DNA from: Shiella aurantiaca | Lineage (GTDB): Bacteria > Bacteroidota > Bacteroidia > Cytophagales > Cyclobacteriaceae | Length of the DNA stretch: 64,000 nucleotides | Direction: 5' to 3' | NCBI GenBank assembly: GCA_030412945.1 | Contig: JAUHJS010000003.1 | Coordinates: 125,507 to 189,506 of the forward strand | In this document: piece after piece, positions 1 to 9,000 of the stretch | Layout: each line of letters opens with the position of its first letter | Position numbering within the stretch: the stretch's first letter is position 1 | Position numbers and translations under genes: made by a program | Notes under the pieces: generated by a model | Told to the model about the DNA's origin: nothing | Database searches by the model: none | The model's input: the letters and a program-made list of their open reading frames with translations, nothing else

Positions 1-1
1 G

Positions 2-469
2 GATATTACTGAAGATGTGACTGTAGATGTTCCTTCTGAGGTTGTAAAAACCATCAGATTCCAATCAGAAGTTGGTGGAAACTTAGAACTTTCAAATCTT
101 ATTGACCTAACTTCTGATGAGTATAAAGAGAATAGAGAAAAAGTTGAAGGAGCCACCATTGAGAAGGTAACTTTTCTTGTAGTAGATAATTTGTCTGGCG
201 GAAGTGCGATTCCTACTAATACAGAGTTTATGCTCTTTAACCCCGATGGAAGCTCACTGTCTTTTGAGCCTTCCCCTGGTACATTGCAAGAGCAGTTTGA
301 TGAAATGGTAAACGGGCTTGATCAAGGAATGTATGATTTTATTGATCAAGTATATATTGCTGGGACGGATGAGCCTTCAGTTACCCTGCGATTTAGAGGT
401 GCTACAAATGGCCCTATCGATTATACCGTGACGATGACTGTTAAGGCTAAGCTTGCAGTAAGTAACTAA
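2..469 (+). CDS. Hypothetical protein, 3' end only
   Basis: The reading frame is already open at the first base of the window, so the gene starts upstream; the GTG at 17 is not needed as a start. About 155 residues are visible, ending in TAA. The protein is acidic, rich in Ser, Thr, Asp and Glu, with alternating hydrophobic residues that suggest a beta-sandwich, as in many secreted or lipoprotein-type Bacteroidota proteins. No family is recognised and the N-terminus, which would show any signal peptide, is missing. A strong terminator follows directly. Confidence 0.6.
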   Translation, partial: DITEDVTVDVPSEVVKTIRFQSEVGGNLELSNLIDLTSDEYKENREKVEGATIEKVTFLVVDNLSGGSAIPTNTEFMLFNPDGSSLSFEPSPGTLQEQFDEMVNGLDQGMYDFIDQVYIAGTDEPSVTLRFRGATNGPIDYTVTMTVKAKLAVSN

Positions 470-489
470 TTTTCATGTAAAATATTTTC

Positions 490-523
490 AAACCTGTTTG
501 CTTTGGCAGACAGGTTTTTTTTT
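490..523 (+). terminator. Rho-independent terminator
   Basis: A 12-bp stem (arms 490-501 and 506-517, one G-T wobble) with a TTTG loop, then a run of nine T. It lies 20 bases after the stop codon of the partial gene. Confidence 0.9.
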
Positions 524-675
524 GCCCTTTTTGTCGAGTTCCAGATTGGAATACACTCATTATTGTATACTCTTGAAGCTTTTCATGTTAATGTAGCTCA
601 ATAAAAATTCAGGCAATCTGCAACAATATTTTTCTTTATCCGCTCTCATGGTCAACAACTCAAAACAACAGTACC

Positions 676-3075
676 ATGATACGCAATTACTTCCTAGTAG
701 CCCTTCGCAATGTGAAGCGGCATCGTTTTTTCTCCTTTCTTACCATTTTCGGATTGGCCATAAGTATGAGTGTTTGCTTAGTCATCATTATGCTGGTGGC
801 CGACCAGATGAGCTTTGATGAGCATAATCGCTATAAAGAACGCACCTATCGCGTTACCTCTCAGCCTACCCGTCTGGATGGACGCGAAGGAGAGTTTAGT
901 CTGACCAGCACCGCTCCAGCACCTTTGCGCGATGCCTTGAATCAAGAAATCACTGGAGTGGAACTGTCCGCCCGCTTGGTGCGTGGTTTCGGCAATGGCT
1001 GGTTGAAATTGGAACATCAAGATGCCAATATTCCCCTAGCTGGTTATTATGCCGACCCCGAGATTCTGACTGTAATGGATTATGAACTGGCCTATGGCGA
1101 TCCGGCTACCGCGCTGAAGGAGCCTCATTCAGTGGTACTAAGCTCAGCGGCTGCACGTAAGCTGTTTACCCAAGAAAATCCAGTAGGGGAGATGATAAAG
1201 GTGGGCAAGTTTGGTGAATATAAGGTAACAGGCGTATTGAAAGACAAAGGCCGTAAAACCCATATTTCTTTTGAGGCGCTCGCTTCTATTAATAGTATGG
1301 ATACAGAGTCATACAATGAATTGGCAACCGGATGGAACAATGCTTGGACTACTTGGGTGTACTTTCGCCTTGCTGATGGGTATGCTATTGAGGAGGTAAT
1401 GACCAACCTAAATCAGCTAGCCGTACAAAAATATCCCGAAGGCTCCGAGAGTGTTTTTCGCTTTGAGAGTCAAGCAATTCACCAAATTACCCCGGGCGAC
1501 TTAATCAACAATGCCAACGGGCCTTTCTTGCCCATGGTATTTATCTATTTCTTAGGAGGGCTGGCTTTAATTATTATGCTTACGGCTTGTTTCAATTATA
1601 CCAATCTTTCCATTGCCCGCTCGCTTACCCGCGCCAAGGAGGTAGGGGTTCGCAAGGTATCGGGGGCAGGCGGATGGTCCATTTTTTGGCAGTTTATCAC
1701 CGAATCGGTGGTGATTTCATTTTTAGCTTTGATCCTTTCTTTAGGTATTTTATCTCTTTTCAGTCAGTTCTTTTTCGAATTTAAAATCGCCAAAGCCTTA
1801 CAGTGGGATTTACGTGCCGATTTATGGGTATATGGTATTTTCGTGCTTTTTAGCTTAGTAGTAGGCGTGTTGGCAGGTTTGCTTCCGGCCATAGCCATGT
1901 CGAAGTTTAAGCCTGCACAGGTGTTGAAAAGCCTGCATACCATGAAGGTGTTTTCACGCATGGGTTTGCGCAAAGCCCTATTGGTGGGTCAATTTACCCT
2001 TTCTCTTATCTTTATTATCAGTGTGGGTTTGGTATACAAGCAATTGGATTTGTTCATTAGCACGGATCATGGTTTCAATCCCAAAAACAAAATTCAAATC
2101 GCTCTTGGTGATACAAAGGCAGATCAATTGGTGGCTCAGCTGGAGCAATATCCGGAATTTACCTCAGTAAGTCGCGCTTCGCATTTACCGGCCTCCGGCT
2201 ATACTATGGGAGCTGATCTGAAAAGTCCTTTGCAGGATAGGTCACAAAACTTTGCCTATTACAGTGTGGACAGAAATTATCTTGACCAAATGGAAGTAGC
2301 GTTATTGGCAGGCAGTAATTTTACCGAAGGACTATCTGCTGATCAACCATCGGAAGTACTTGTAAGTGCTATGGGTACCGAGGAATTGGGTTATGAACAC
2401 CCTATGGATGCTTTGGGCGAAACCTTGCTATGGCGCGATTCTATTCCAGTACAGGTGGTGGGAATTCTCAAAGATTTCCATCATCAGATGATGGTGAGCG
2501 AAATCAGTCCGGTATTTTTCATAATGAACCCTGAGACTTATGCCAATGTGCAGGTGAGCTTTAGCGGAGATAAGGAGATAGCCCTTGCCAAAGTGGAAGA
2601 GGCATGGCGGGCTGTTAACCCTAATTTGAAAGGCACTTTTAGTGTAGTAGAAGAGGAATTGACAGGGGTGTATGATTTAATTTTTGGTGATTTGGTGCGT
2701 GTGGTAGGCATCGTGGCCTTTCTAGCAATTGCCATTAGCTGTTTGGGTCTTTTGGGCATGGCTACCTATACTACCGAAACCCGGATGAAGGAAATTTCTA
2801 TTCGTAAGGTGTTGGGTGCCTCAGGCGGACAGATTGTGTATACGCTATCGCGTGGTTTTTTGAGTTTGATCGGGATTGCTATTGTGCTAGGTGTGCCTCT
2901 AGCCTATATGGTGAATAACCTATGGTTGCAAAAAATGGCCTATCGGGTAGATATTGGCTGGGGAGTAGTAGTGATGGGTGTATTAAGCTTGGCCGTACTT
3001 GGCCTGCTTACGGTAGGTTCGCAAACGCTTCGGGCGGCTTGGGTCAATCCGGTAGATAAGCTGAAAAATGAGTAA
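676..3075 (+). CDS. ABC transporter permease, FtsX/MacB type
   Basis: A 799-residue inner-membrane permease of the type found in many copies in Bacteroidota. It has an N-terminal membrane segment (about 20-43) followed by a MacB-like periplasmic domain (about 45-280), a first FtsX domain with three helices (about 285-410), a fourth helix (about 430-455) with a second periplasmic domain, and a final three-helix FtsX domain (about 675-795). The conserved Arg-Lys-Val-X-Gly-Ala coupling motif appears in both FtsX domains (GVRKVSGA, SIRKVLGA). It works with a separate ATPase; the nearest candidate is the MacB/LolD-type ATPase at 12322-12981. The substrate cannot be read from sequence. It stands alone between two terminators. 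Confidence 0.9.
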   Translation: MIRNYFLVALRNVKRHRFFSFLTIFGLAISMSVCLVIIMLVADQMSFDEHNRYKERTYRVTSQPTRLDGREGEFSLTSTAPAPLRDALNQEITGVELSARLVRGFGNGWLKLEHQDANIPLAGYYADPEILTVMDYELAYGDPATALKEPHSVVLSSAAARKLFTQENPVGEMIKVGKFGEYKVTGVLKDKGRKTHISFEALASINSMDTESYNELATGWNNAWTTWVYFRLADGYAIEEVMTNLNQLAVQKYPEGSESVFRFESQAIHQITPGDLINNANGPFLPMVFIYFLGGLALIIMLTACFNYTNLSIARSLTRAKEVGVRKVSGAGGWSIFWQFITESVVISFLALILSLGILSLFSQFFFEFKIAKALQWDLRADLWVYGIFVLFSLVVGVLAGLLPAIAMSKFKPAQVLKSLHTMKVFSRMGLRKALLVGQFTLSLIFIISVGLVYKQLDLFISTDHGFNPKNKIQIALGDTKADQLVAQLEQYPEFTSVSRASHLPASGYTMGADLKSPLQDRSQNFAYYSVDRNYLDQMEVALLAGSNFTEGLSADQPSEVLVSAMGTEELGYEHPMDALGETLLWRDSIPVQVVGILKDFHHQMMVSEISPVFFIMNPETYANVQVSFSGDKEIALAKVEEAWRAVNPNLKGTFSVVEEELTGVYDLIFGDLVRVVGIVAFLAIAISCLGLLGMATYTTETRMKEISIRKVLGASGGQIVYTLSRGFLSLIGIAIVLGVPLAYMVNNLWLQKMAYRVDIGWGVVVMGVLSLAVLGLLTVGSQTLRAAWVNPVDKLKNE

Positions 3076-3114
3076 ACAAAGAGGGCTTCGTTAATCGCGA
3101 AGCCCTCTTTGTTT
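3074..3114. terminator. Bidirectional terminator
   Basis: A perfect 17-bp inverted repeat (3074-3090 and 3098-3114) with a 7-base loop lies between two convergent genes and overlaps the stop codons of both. A-runs and T-runs on the outer flanks let it serve both strands. Confidence 0.9.
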
Positions 3115-3586
3115 ATTGATATTGAATAGCATACACCCATTTAGAGTCCCAGGCGTTAGGGCTCATCTTTTTTCGAATCGAGAGTTCATCTTCCGAGATA
3201 GAGACTATGCGAACGTCATAGTGATTTGGGTTTTCGGTTTTATTTAGATTCTTTACCTTATTAATAGCATTCTTTGTTTCCTCATCTAAATCAGGCATAT
3301 CAAATTCCATTTTGGAATCAGTGAGTGTGATGAGGCATTCGCCATTCTCTTGCATTTTCCAAATCCCTTTATGTTCAAATATTACCGTTGAGCCATCGTG
3401 ATAGTTCATTTTAATGGCTTCTTTGTAGGAATTGTCTTTATTGAAGTGGACGGTAGTCACACTTTCTCCCACATCAGAAGACTCAATTGAAGTCCAAGCC
3501 TTAGAAGCAAGGAGGGTAGCGGTGTCTTGCGCTTGAAGAGTGGCAAAGCAAAGGCTAAAGCACAGAAGGAAGAGGAATCGTTTCAT
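3113..3586 (-). CDS. Secreted lipocalin-like hypothetical protein
   Basis: 157 residues with a clear signal peptide (MKRFLFLLCFSLCFATLQAQ, cleavage probably after AQA). The mature part begins with an SKAW motif and alternates beta strands with GIWKM and ECLITLTDSK segments, a pattern typical of the small lipocalin-like/DUF families that Bacteroidota export. No catalytic residues are evident. It is transcribed alone from a promoter at 3609-3640 and converges on the permease gene. The family placement is a guess from fold-like pattern. Confidence 0.6.
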   Translation of the reverse strand: MKRFLFLLCFSLCFATLQAQDTATLLASKAWTSIESSDVGESVTTVHFNKDNSYKEAIKMNYHDGSTVIFEHKGIWKMQENGECLITLTDSKMEFDMPDLDEETKNAINKVKNLNKTENPNHYDVRIVSISEDELSIRKKMSPNAWDSKWVYAIQYQ

Positions 3587-3608
3587 AGTTTACTAGTTTA
3601 GGTCTATT

Positions 3609-3640
3609 TAAACATAGTAAAATATAAGGTGATGAACAAA
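3609..3640 (-). promoter_or_regulatory. Bacteroidota-type promoter
   Basis: Read on the minus strand: TTTG, a 20-base spacer, then TATGTTTA, one base from the phylum -7 consensus TAnnTTTG. It is 23 bases before the start of the lipocalin-like gene. Confidence 0.5.
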
Positions 3641-3665
3641 GTATTAGTTACTCATCCCTTGAAAT

Positions 3666-4775
3666 TCAGGTGCTTTGTTTCCGGTAAAAGTGAATAAATA
3701 GGCCCATGAAGGCATGAAAGGCCAAAAATATAAGTAAAAACTGAGCTATTATATGCATGGAATCGGCATAAAAGAATAAGATGCCTGCGCCACCCAAAAC
3801 CGAAAATAATAACCAAGCATACAGCGCCCAAGATTTACCATCGGAAAGTCCTCCGTTGGCCAAGGTGTTCATAAATAAGTAGCTAAAAAATACGGCTTTG
3901 AGGCTAGCTGGCCACTGGGTTTCATAATAAATGTACACAAGTAAAAGCATAAACAAGAGTATGCCTCCCAAGCCAATCCATAGGGAAGAGAATTGCTTTG
4001 GTGAGAAGGAACTTTTCAGCGGCCATACTTTATATTTTCCAAGCCATTGTACTATAGGTTTCCCATTCTGCCATAGGGGATTATGGGAATTTACTGGATT
4101 GCGGATGCCGTATTCCATTACGATATCTTCTCGTTCTTCTTGAAAGGTACCGAACAGTTTGTCCCAGATAACTAAAGTGCCGCTGTGGTTTTTGTTGATG
4201 TATTCTTTGTTTTTTCCATGATGTACTCGATGATGCGAGGGTGTGATAAGCACATATTCTAACCAGCCTGATTTGTTGACGATACGATTGTGATTATAAA
4301 ATTGCACCACGTAGTGAAGGGATGATACCACAATAAATACCTCCAATGGTACTCCTACCACAGCAAGAATGGTGAAGAACGGAATAGAGGTGAGCGAGCT
4401 GAACCAAGAGTTACGAATGCCAAGCGATAGGCTGAAATATTCACCCTGATGATGTACTTCATGAATGGCCCACAAGGCGGGCCATTGGTGGTGCAGGCGG
4501 TGAAGCCAATAAAAACAAAAGTCCCAGGCTACAAAAGCAAAAATATAAATAGCCCAAAGCGGCCAACTATCGATTAGCCCAAGTCCCAGATAGCGCAAGC
4601 TGTAATCATATACCACGATTTCCAATCCTCGGAAAATCCACAAGAGGATATGCCCTGAGTTAAGATTGGCTGTAACCTCTTTCCATGGAATGGGTTCTTT
4701 CAATATCAAGCGAATAGCCACTAATTCAATCAGAACCAGAAGCAAGAGCAGTAATGTACTGTAAAACACATTCAT
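3666..4775 (-). CDS. Fatty acid hydroxylase / sterol desaturase family protein
   Basis: A 369-residue multi-pass membrane di-iron oxygenase. The histidine clusters of the superfamily are intact: HRLHH (92-96), HEVHH (105-109), HNH (about 161-163) and HHRVHH (181-186). Helices occupy about 3-25, 42-62, 72-92 and 130-150; the last third (about 250-365) adds four hydrophobic segments beyond the usual domain. Members hydroxylate or desaturate lipid chains. It is the last gene of the five-gene operon, starting two bases after the stop of the condensing-enzyme gene, so its substrate is probably the product of that pathway. The specific reaction is unknown. Confidence 0.85.
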   Translation of the reverse strand: MNVFYSTLLLLLLVLIELVAIRLILKEPIPWKEVTANLNSGHILLWIFRGLEIVVYDYSLRYLGLGLIDSWPLWAIYIFAFVAWDFCFYWLHRLHHQWPALWAIHEVHHQGEYFSLSLGIRNSWFSSLTSIPFFTILAVVGVPLEVFIVVSSLHYVVQFYNHNRIVNKSGWLEYVLITPSHHRVHHGKNKEYINKNHSGTLVIWDKLFGTFQEEREDIVMEYGIRNPVNSHNPLWQNGKPIVQWLGKYKVWPLKSSFSPKQFSSLWIGLGGILLFMLLLVYIYYETQWPASLKAVFFSYLFMNTLANGGLSDGKSWALYAWLLFSVLGGAGILFFYADSMHIIAQFLLIFLAFHAFMGLFIHFYRKQST

Positions 4776-4776
4776 T

Positions 4777-5775
4777 TTACAAGCGAATTAATGCAGCCCC
4801 TATCGAAAATCCGGCTGCGGTGCCTATCAATAAAACCGTACTCCCTTCTTGCACGTTTCCTTGCTCTCGCATTTCCATTAGCAAAAGTGGGATAGAAGCA
4901 GCAATACAGTTACCGTATGCTGCCAAATTAGACCCAATAGTAGGCTTGTGGCCTTGCGTAATATCCTGCAATAATATTAAGCCCGCTTTGCTGGCCTGAT
5001 GTGGAATAATAGCGTCTACCTCATGCAAGGAGCAAGTGGAATCCTTCCAGAACTGTTCCATAAAGCTAGGTAAGCTACGTTTGGCAAGTTTCAGAAGCTG
5101 CCTGCCCTGCATAAAGAAACTGTACAAATCAGTTTGGTAAGGATGTTCTTTCGGATGATATCGATTTCCTCCACCTTTGATCATGGTTAGTTCTGCTCCT
5201 TCGGAATAAGTCTGTAGCTGATAATGAATCAAACCCTGTTCTGGTTTTTCGGTAACTCCAATGATACAAGCAACTGCCGCATCACCAAATAGTGTGTATG
5301 TTTCTACATCTTTGGGATTCAGTCCTTTGCTGGCAATTTCGCTACTCACAATAGCCACATATTTGCAATGCACCGGATGTAGAAAGCCTGCCGCAATGTC
5401 CAGCGCACTGACAAAACTCAAGCAGGTGGTGTCAATGTCTAAACATGGGAAATGGGTTTTCTCCCCATCTTCCATTTGTTTCTTGATAGCGCTTGCACGG
5501 TTAGGTAGCGGGTAATCAAAAGTGGCCGAGGCACTAATCAAATAGCCTAGTTCTTTGGCCGAAATCTTTGCATGCTGTAAGGCTTGGTGCAATGCAGCAG
5601 CCCCAAGGCTACTATTGCTTTCATCTTCTGCCCGATACCTTTTCCTCACCCCACTATATTTTTCGATATAGCCCGCAGGCAGGCCTAGCTCTTTTTCCAG
5701 CTCCGTAGAAAGGACTTCCATTTTGGGTAGGGCTTTACCCATACCGTATATTTTAAAAGGTTTAGCGACTGACAT
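4777..5775 (-). CDS. FabH-like 3-oxoacyl synthase (KAS III / OleA-like)
   Basis: A 332-residue thiolase-fold condensing enzyme. The catalytic triad of the KAS III family is present: Cys118 (in DIDTTCLSF), His259 (in IIPHQAS) and Asn289 (in YGNCIAAS). The glycine-rich C-terminus (LLIGTAAGFSIGAAL) is also typical. I start it at ATG 5775 (MSVAKPFKIYG); an open frame runs 40 codons further but overlaps the ligase gene and has no family character. It overlaps the upstream ligase gene by 14 bases. A housekeeping FabH is not usually placed with a ligase, an SDR and a hydrolase, so a specialised acyl condensation is inferred. Confidence 0.85.
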   Translation of the reverse strand: MSVAKPFKIYGMGKALPKMEVLSTELEKELGLPAGYIEKYSGVRKRYRAEDESNSSLGAAALHQALQHAKISAKELGYLISASATFDYPLPNRASAIKKQMEDGEKTHFPCLDIDTTCLSFVSALDIAAGFLHPVHCKYVAIVSSEIASKGLNPKDVETYTLFGDAAVACIIGVTEKPEQGLIHYQLQTYSEGAELTMIKGGGNRYHPKEHPYQTDLYSFFMQGRQLLKLAKRSLPSFMEQFWKDSTCSLHEVDAIIPHQASKAGLILLQDITQGHKPTIGSNLAAYGNCIAASIPLLLMEMREQGNVQEGSTVLLIGTAAGFSIGAALIRL

Positions 5776-7054
5776 TGATAATACGCTTAAATTTTTGCCC
5801 GGGCAACAATCCGATTTCTTTGCTCCAAATAATGTCCACTGAAGGGATTCCCTTCTGTTGCAAAAGGTTCTTAAGAGCGTTTTGAACGGCCCCAAAGGCT
5901 TCGGATGGCTGTGCTAATGTGGGGGCCTCGATATAAACGGATAGAGTGGAGGAGTTGATGAGTTTTACCACATAATTTTCAATCGCATCATGCGCTTTGA
6001 TAATCGCTCTGCGGAAAAAGTCAGGGTAAATAATTACCTCACCTTGGTCAGTAGCAAAGGTGAACACATCATCTGAGCGACCTTCTATGGTATCTATCAC
6101 GGTGGTTTTCAGGCCACAAGTACACGCGGCACCCTCATGCAGGATATCATTGAGTTCATAGCGGATAATGGGCTGCCCCCATCGCAGTAAATCAGTGACT
6201 ATGGGATGAAAACGACTCTTTTCTGCATCCAGGTAGTGGCGCTCAATAATAAGCCAGTCTTCGTTGAGATGTAGTTTACCATGCGAGCAAGTATGTGCCA
6301 GAAAGCCTTCGGTACATTGGTATACCTGATGAATGGGCTGCCCGAAAAACTGCTGCATGGCTATTGCTTGGTCTTTCTCCAATACTTCTGCTACGCTGAT
6401 AATCTTTTGGGGATGAAGTGATTGATTGTGTTTTTTGCAATATTTTTTCAACTCCCAAAGTACGGAGGGTGGTGCCACCAGGATGTGTGGTTGCAGGGAA
6501 ATACATTGCTGGAACAAGCTTTCAGAATCTTTTAATATATCGAAAAAATGAAACTCCAATAAGGAGGAATCTACCGATTGGTAGAGCTTGCTATTAGCCC
6601 GCAAGAAGAAAGCGACTTTTCGCTTTTGCAAAGAAAAGCCAATGGCGCGCTCCAGTATAGAAGCTACCCATATAGCCCTTTCGCGCGGAGTGACCAAGAA
6701 AACACCTTTGTTTCCGCTAGTTCCGGAGGATAAGCCCACGGTGGTGCTTCCTATCAAGGAGTTAAAATCTCTGGATTCTTCGGAACGAAGTGCTACTTGC
6801 AGGGCCTCTTCTTTACGAATACCGAGGGTATTGATAGTATCAAAATGCTGCATAAAGAAAGACTTATTGCTAAGCGGGAATTCAGCTAAAGTCTTCTGCG
6901 CATAAGGCGCATATAGAGGGCTTTTGATCAAGGCTTTTTGCAGCCTTTTCCAGCGATAGGCTTTTAGCCAAGCCAAAGCCCAAGGTCTCTTACGGACAGC
7001 CCGCGAAAGGTAGGCGAGTACAAGGTAATACAAGATGTGTAATTTAAATCGCAT
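5762..7054 (-). CDS. PaaK / F390-synthetase-like adenylate-forming ligase
   Basis: A 430-residue member of the phenylacetate-CoA ligase/CoF-synthetase branch of the ANL superfamily. The phosphate-binding loop SSGTSGNKG is at 109-117, followed by the family's YQCTEG segment, an RYELND motif (adenylate binding), a Cys-X-Cys-Gly segment and GRSDDVF near the C-terminal hinge; GQKFKRI ends the protein. Such enzymes activate a carboxylate as acyl-AMP, usually then passing it to CoA. It overlaps its upstream neighbour by 11 bases and the FabH-like gene by 14, showing translational coupling. The substrate is unknown; a fatty or beta-hydroxy acid made by the neighbours is an inference. Confidence 0.85.
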   Translation of the reverse strand: MRFKLHILYYLVLAYLSRAVRKRPWALAWLKAYRWKRLQKALIKSPLYAPYAQKTLAEFPLSNKSFFMQHFDTINTLGIRKEEALQVALRSEESRDFNSLIGSTTVGLSSGTSGNKGVFLVTPRERAIWVASILERAIGFSLQKRKVAFFLRANSKLYQSVDSSLLEFHFFDILKDSESLFQQCISLQPHILVAPPSVLWELKKYCKKHNQSLHPQKIISVAEVLEKDQAIAMQQFFGQPIHQVYQCTEGFLAHTCSHGKLHLNEDWLIIERHYLDAEKSRFHPIVTDLLRWGQPIIRYELNDILHEGAACTCGLKTTVIDTIEGRSDDVFTFATDQGEVIIYPDFFRRAIIKAHDAIENYVVKLINSSTLSVYIEAPTLAQPSEAFGAVQNALKNLLQQKGIPSVDIIWSKEIGLLPGQKFKRIINVSR

Positions 7055-7874
7055 AGCCTAAGGTCTGTAAATGTCGATAGGTAGCTTCGCAGTGGCAAGG
7101 GATAATGAGCGCTTCCGGATTTGCCTTATGAAAGGCGCGCACTTTGTCAAGGCTGTCTTTAAAGTCCGTCCAAGAGTCAAAGAAAAGCCTGACAATAGGA
7201 TGTGGAAGTTTTCCCTCCAAGTTTTCTTTCAGCCAAGCCGCATCTGAGGCTAGAAGTACCGAAGGGGAACTATCGAGTAAGGCGCCAATCATTCCTTTGG
7301 CGTGGCCGCTAAGCGAGCATAGTTGGATACTTTTATCACGGAAAACGTCTACCATAGGACCTAGTTGAGGATGTACTTCACTTGAATCAGAAAAGGAAAA
7401 AGTGTGTAAACGATTCTCAAAATCGGAAGGAAGAAGTGCAGGTAAAAATCCTTTTTTGAGGGCTTTTATCCCTCGGGTGTTTTTAACGTCATTCCATGCG
7501 GTATCGGAACAAATAAATTTGGCATTCGGGAAATCTGCTAAACCCGCTATATGGTCGGCATGAAAATGTGAAATGACAATCCAATCAATAACTTCTGGCT
7601 TAATGCCCTGCTGAGAAAGTTGAAAGTGCGCCTCTTCCTCGGGAGCTAAAGTAACCGGAGTAAGCAAAGCATAGATTTTCTCCGGCCAAGTGGCAGAAAC
7701 TGTATGGAAACGCTGCGCATAACCGGTATCAAAAAGAATATTGCCATGCTGGGGATGCTGAATAAGCGCCCAAGTGGCATAAAAGCGAATTTTCTTGGCC
7801 TTAGCACCACGCTGAGCATGATGCTGTCCGGCTACGCAGTAGCCCGAGCTAAACACTTTAAAGGATACTGGCAT
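7044..7874 (-). CDS. Metallo-beta-lactamase-fold hydrolase, lactonase-like
   Basis: 276 residues from ATG 7874; an ATG at 7913 would overlap the upstream gene by 56 bases and adds no conserved sequence. The dinuclear zinc motif HFHADH is at 103-108, with the further ligands His191 (SGHAKG), Asp211 (ASDAAW) and His261 (PCHCE). The arrangement matches the N-acyl homoserine lactonase-like branch (HxHxDH, then GH, then D, then H). It probably hydrolyses an ester, thioester or lactone. Position between the SDR and ligase genes, with overlaps on both sides, puts it in the same pathway. Confidence 0.8.
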   Translation of the reverse strand: MPVSFKVFSSGYCVAGQHHAQRGAKAKKIRFYATWALIQHPQHGNILFDTGYAQRFHTVSATWPEKIYALLTPVTLAPEEEAHFQLSQQGIKPEVIDWIVISHFHADHIAGLADFPNAKFICSDTAWNDVKNTRGIKALKKGFLPALLPSDFENRLHTFSFSDSSEVHPQLGPMVDVFRDKSIQLCSLSGHAKGMIGALLDSSPSVLLASDAAWLKENLEGKLPHPIVRLFFDSWTDFKDSLDKVRAFHKANPEALIIPCHCEATYRHLQTLGYAI

Positions 7875-8865
7875 CGGAAGGGAGGCTTTTGTACCAGGTA
7901 ATGAATTCGTCAAGGGCCTCTTGGGTGCTGAATTGGGGCGAATAGCCCAAGAGTTTTTGTGCTTTGCTGATATCCAGTGTCATACTTTTAGTAAGAGTGC
8001 CAATAGAATACGTAGTGAGAGCAGGTTCTTGCTTGCCCGGCCGCAGCTGTGCCGACCACTCCATAAGTTGTGCCGCAATATAGGCTACCCGTTCGGGTAC
8101 TTTCTGTTTGGGCAGGGAAAGGGAAAGCTCTTGTAATACTTTCTCGATATAGGGCCATAGCTTCACGGGCTCGCCATTGCTGATATTATATACCTGTCGC
8201 GTAGCGGCTGGGGGTGCCTGCAAGGCCAGCCAAATGGCGTGTGCCACATTGGCCACATGCGTAAGGTCCACCAATGTATCTCCTTTGCCTATGGTTTTTA
8301 ATTTGCCTTCGCGCTGACTGCGGATGAGTCTGGGCATAATCACGGTATCGCCACGGCCAATAAGTGCCCGCGGGCGCAGGGTGATAAAGGCCAAGCGTGA
8401 TGTGGCCAGCAATTGCTCGGCTTCATATTTAGTAGCGGCATAGACATTCACAAACTTTTTGGGAAGTGCTTCGTCCTCGCTGATTTGAAGGCGGTCAGTG
8501 CCTGTGAAATACACACTGGGGCTTGAGATATACACGAACTTTTGTACACCATTTCGTTCGCTTTGCTGAATAAGGTATTGCTGACTAAGGCAATTGGCCT
8601 GATAAAAGGCTTGATACGCGCCCCACGGACTCGACAAACTAGCACAATTCACCACATGGGTGATGGGTGTATCGAAAAGAGAAGCCACAAAGGCCGAATC
8701 GGAGAGGTCGCCCAATTGATAGCGGAGCTTAGGATGCTGATGGCTATGGCTAGGCTTTAAGGTTCGACCTGTGGCCAATATGGAATCTACTCCGGTTTGC
8801 TGGAGGAGGTATTCGATGGTGCGGTAGCCCAAAAAACCTGTGGCGCCTGTTACTAATAGCTGCAT
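7858..8865 (-). CDS. NAD(P)-dependent extended SDR (3-beta-HSD/OleD-like)
   Basis: A 335-residue extended short-chain dehydrogenase. The nucleotide-binding motif TGATGFLG is at 6-13 and the catalytic Tyr142-XXX-Lys146 in VYAATKYEAE, with a Ser-rich strand (YISSPSVY) before it. The sequence is closer to 3-beta-hydroxysteroid dehydrogenase/OleD-type reductases than to sugar epimerases, judging by the missing sugar-nucleotide motifs. It is the first gene of the five-gene operon and overlaps the hydrolase gene by 17 bases. It likely reduces a beta-keto acyl product of the FabH-like enzyme, by analogy with OleD; that is inference. Confidence 0.8.
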   Translation of the reverse strand: MQLLVTGATGFLGYRTIEYLLQQTGVDSILATGRTLKPSHSHQHPKLRYQLGDLSDSAFVASLFDTPITHVVNCASLSSPWGAYQAFYQANCLSQQYLIQQSERNGVQKFVYISSPSVYFTGTDRLQISEDEALPKKFVNVYAATKYEAEQLLATSRLAFITLRPRALIGRGDTVIMPRLIRSQREGKLKTIGKGDTLVDLTHVANVAHAIWLALQAPPAATRQVYNISNGEPVKLWPYIEKVLQELSLSLPKQKVPERVAYIAAQLMEWSAQLRPGKQEPALTTYSIGTLTKSMTLDISKAQKLLGYSPQFSTQEALDEFITWYKSLPSDASIL

Positions 8866-8914
8866 ATGTGTGTGTTTTCACGGCTAATTACAAAATTTTA
8901 TTGGAAAGGGATAG

Positions 8915-8937
8915 TATTTGTATTTTATATACAAATA
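8915..8937. promoter_or_regulatory. Inverted repeat between divergent operons, candidate operator
   Basis: Perfect 8-bp arms TATTTGTA (8915-8922) and TACAAATA (8930-8937) with a 7-base spacer. It sits 50 bases upstream of the five-gene operon and in the shared region with the divergent padR gene. PadR proteins bind such AT-rich dyads, so autoregulation or control of the operon is plausible but unproven. Confidence 0.4.
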
Positions 8938-9000
8938 TGAAATTTATCACTTAAGCGCTTGCAGGGAATTTTAATAAAATATACATTTATGAAAGATATG

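Noticed and set aside
5776..5895. Longer N-terminus for the FabH-like gene
   Set aside because: The extra 40 codons overlap the ligase gene, carry no conserved sequence, and a good ATG follows at 5775.
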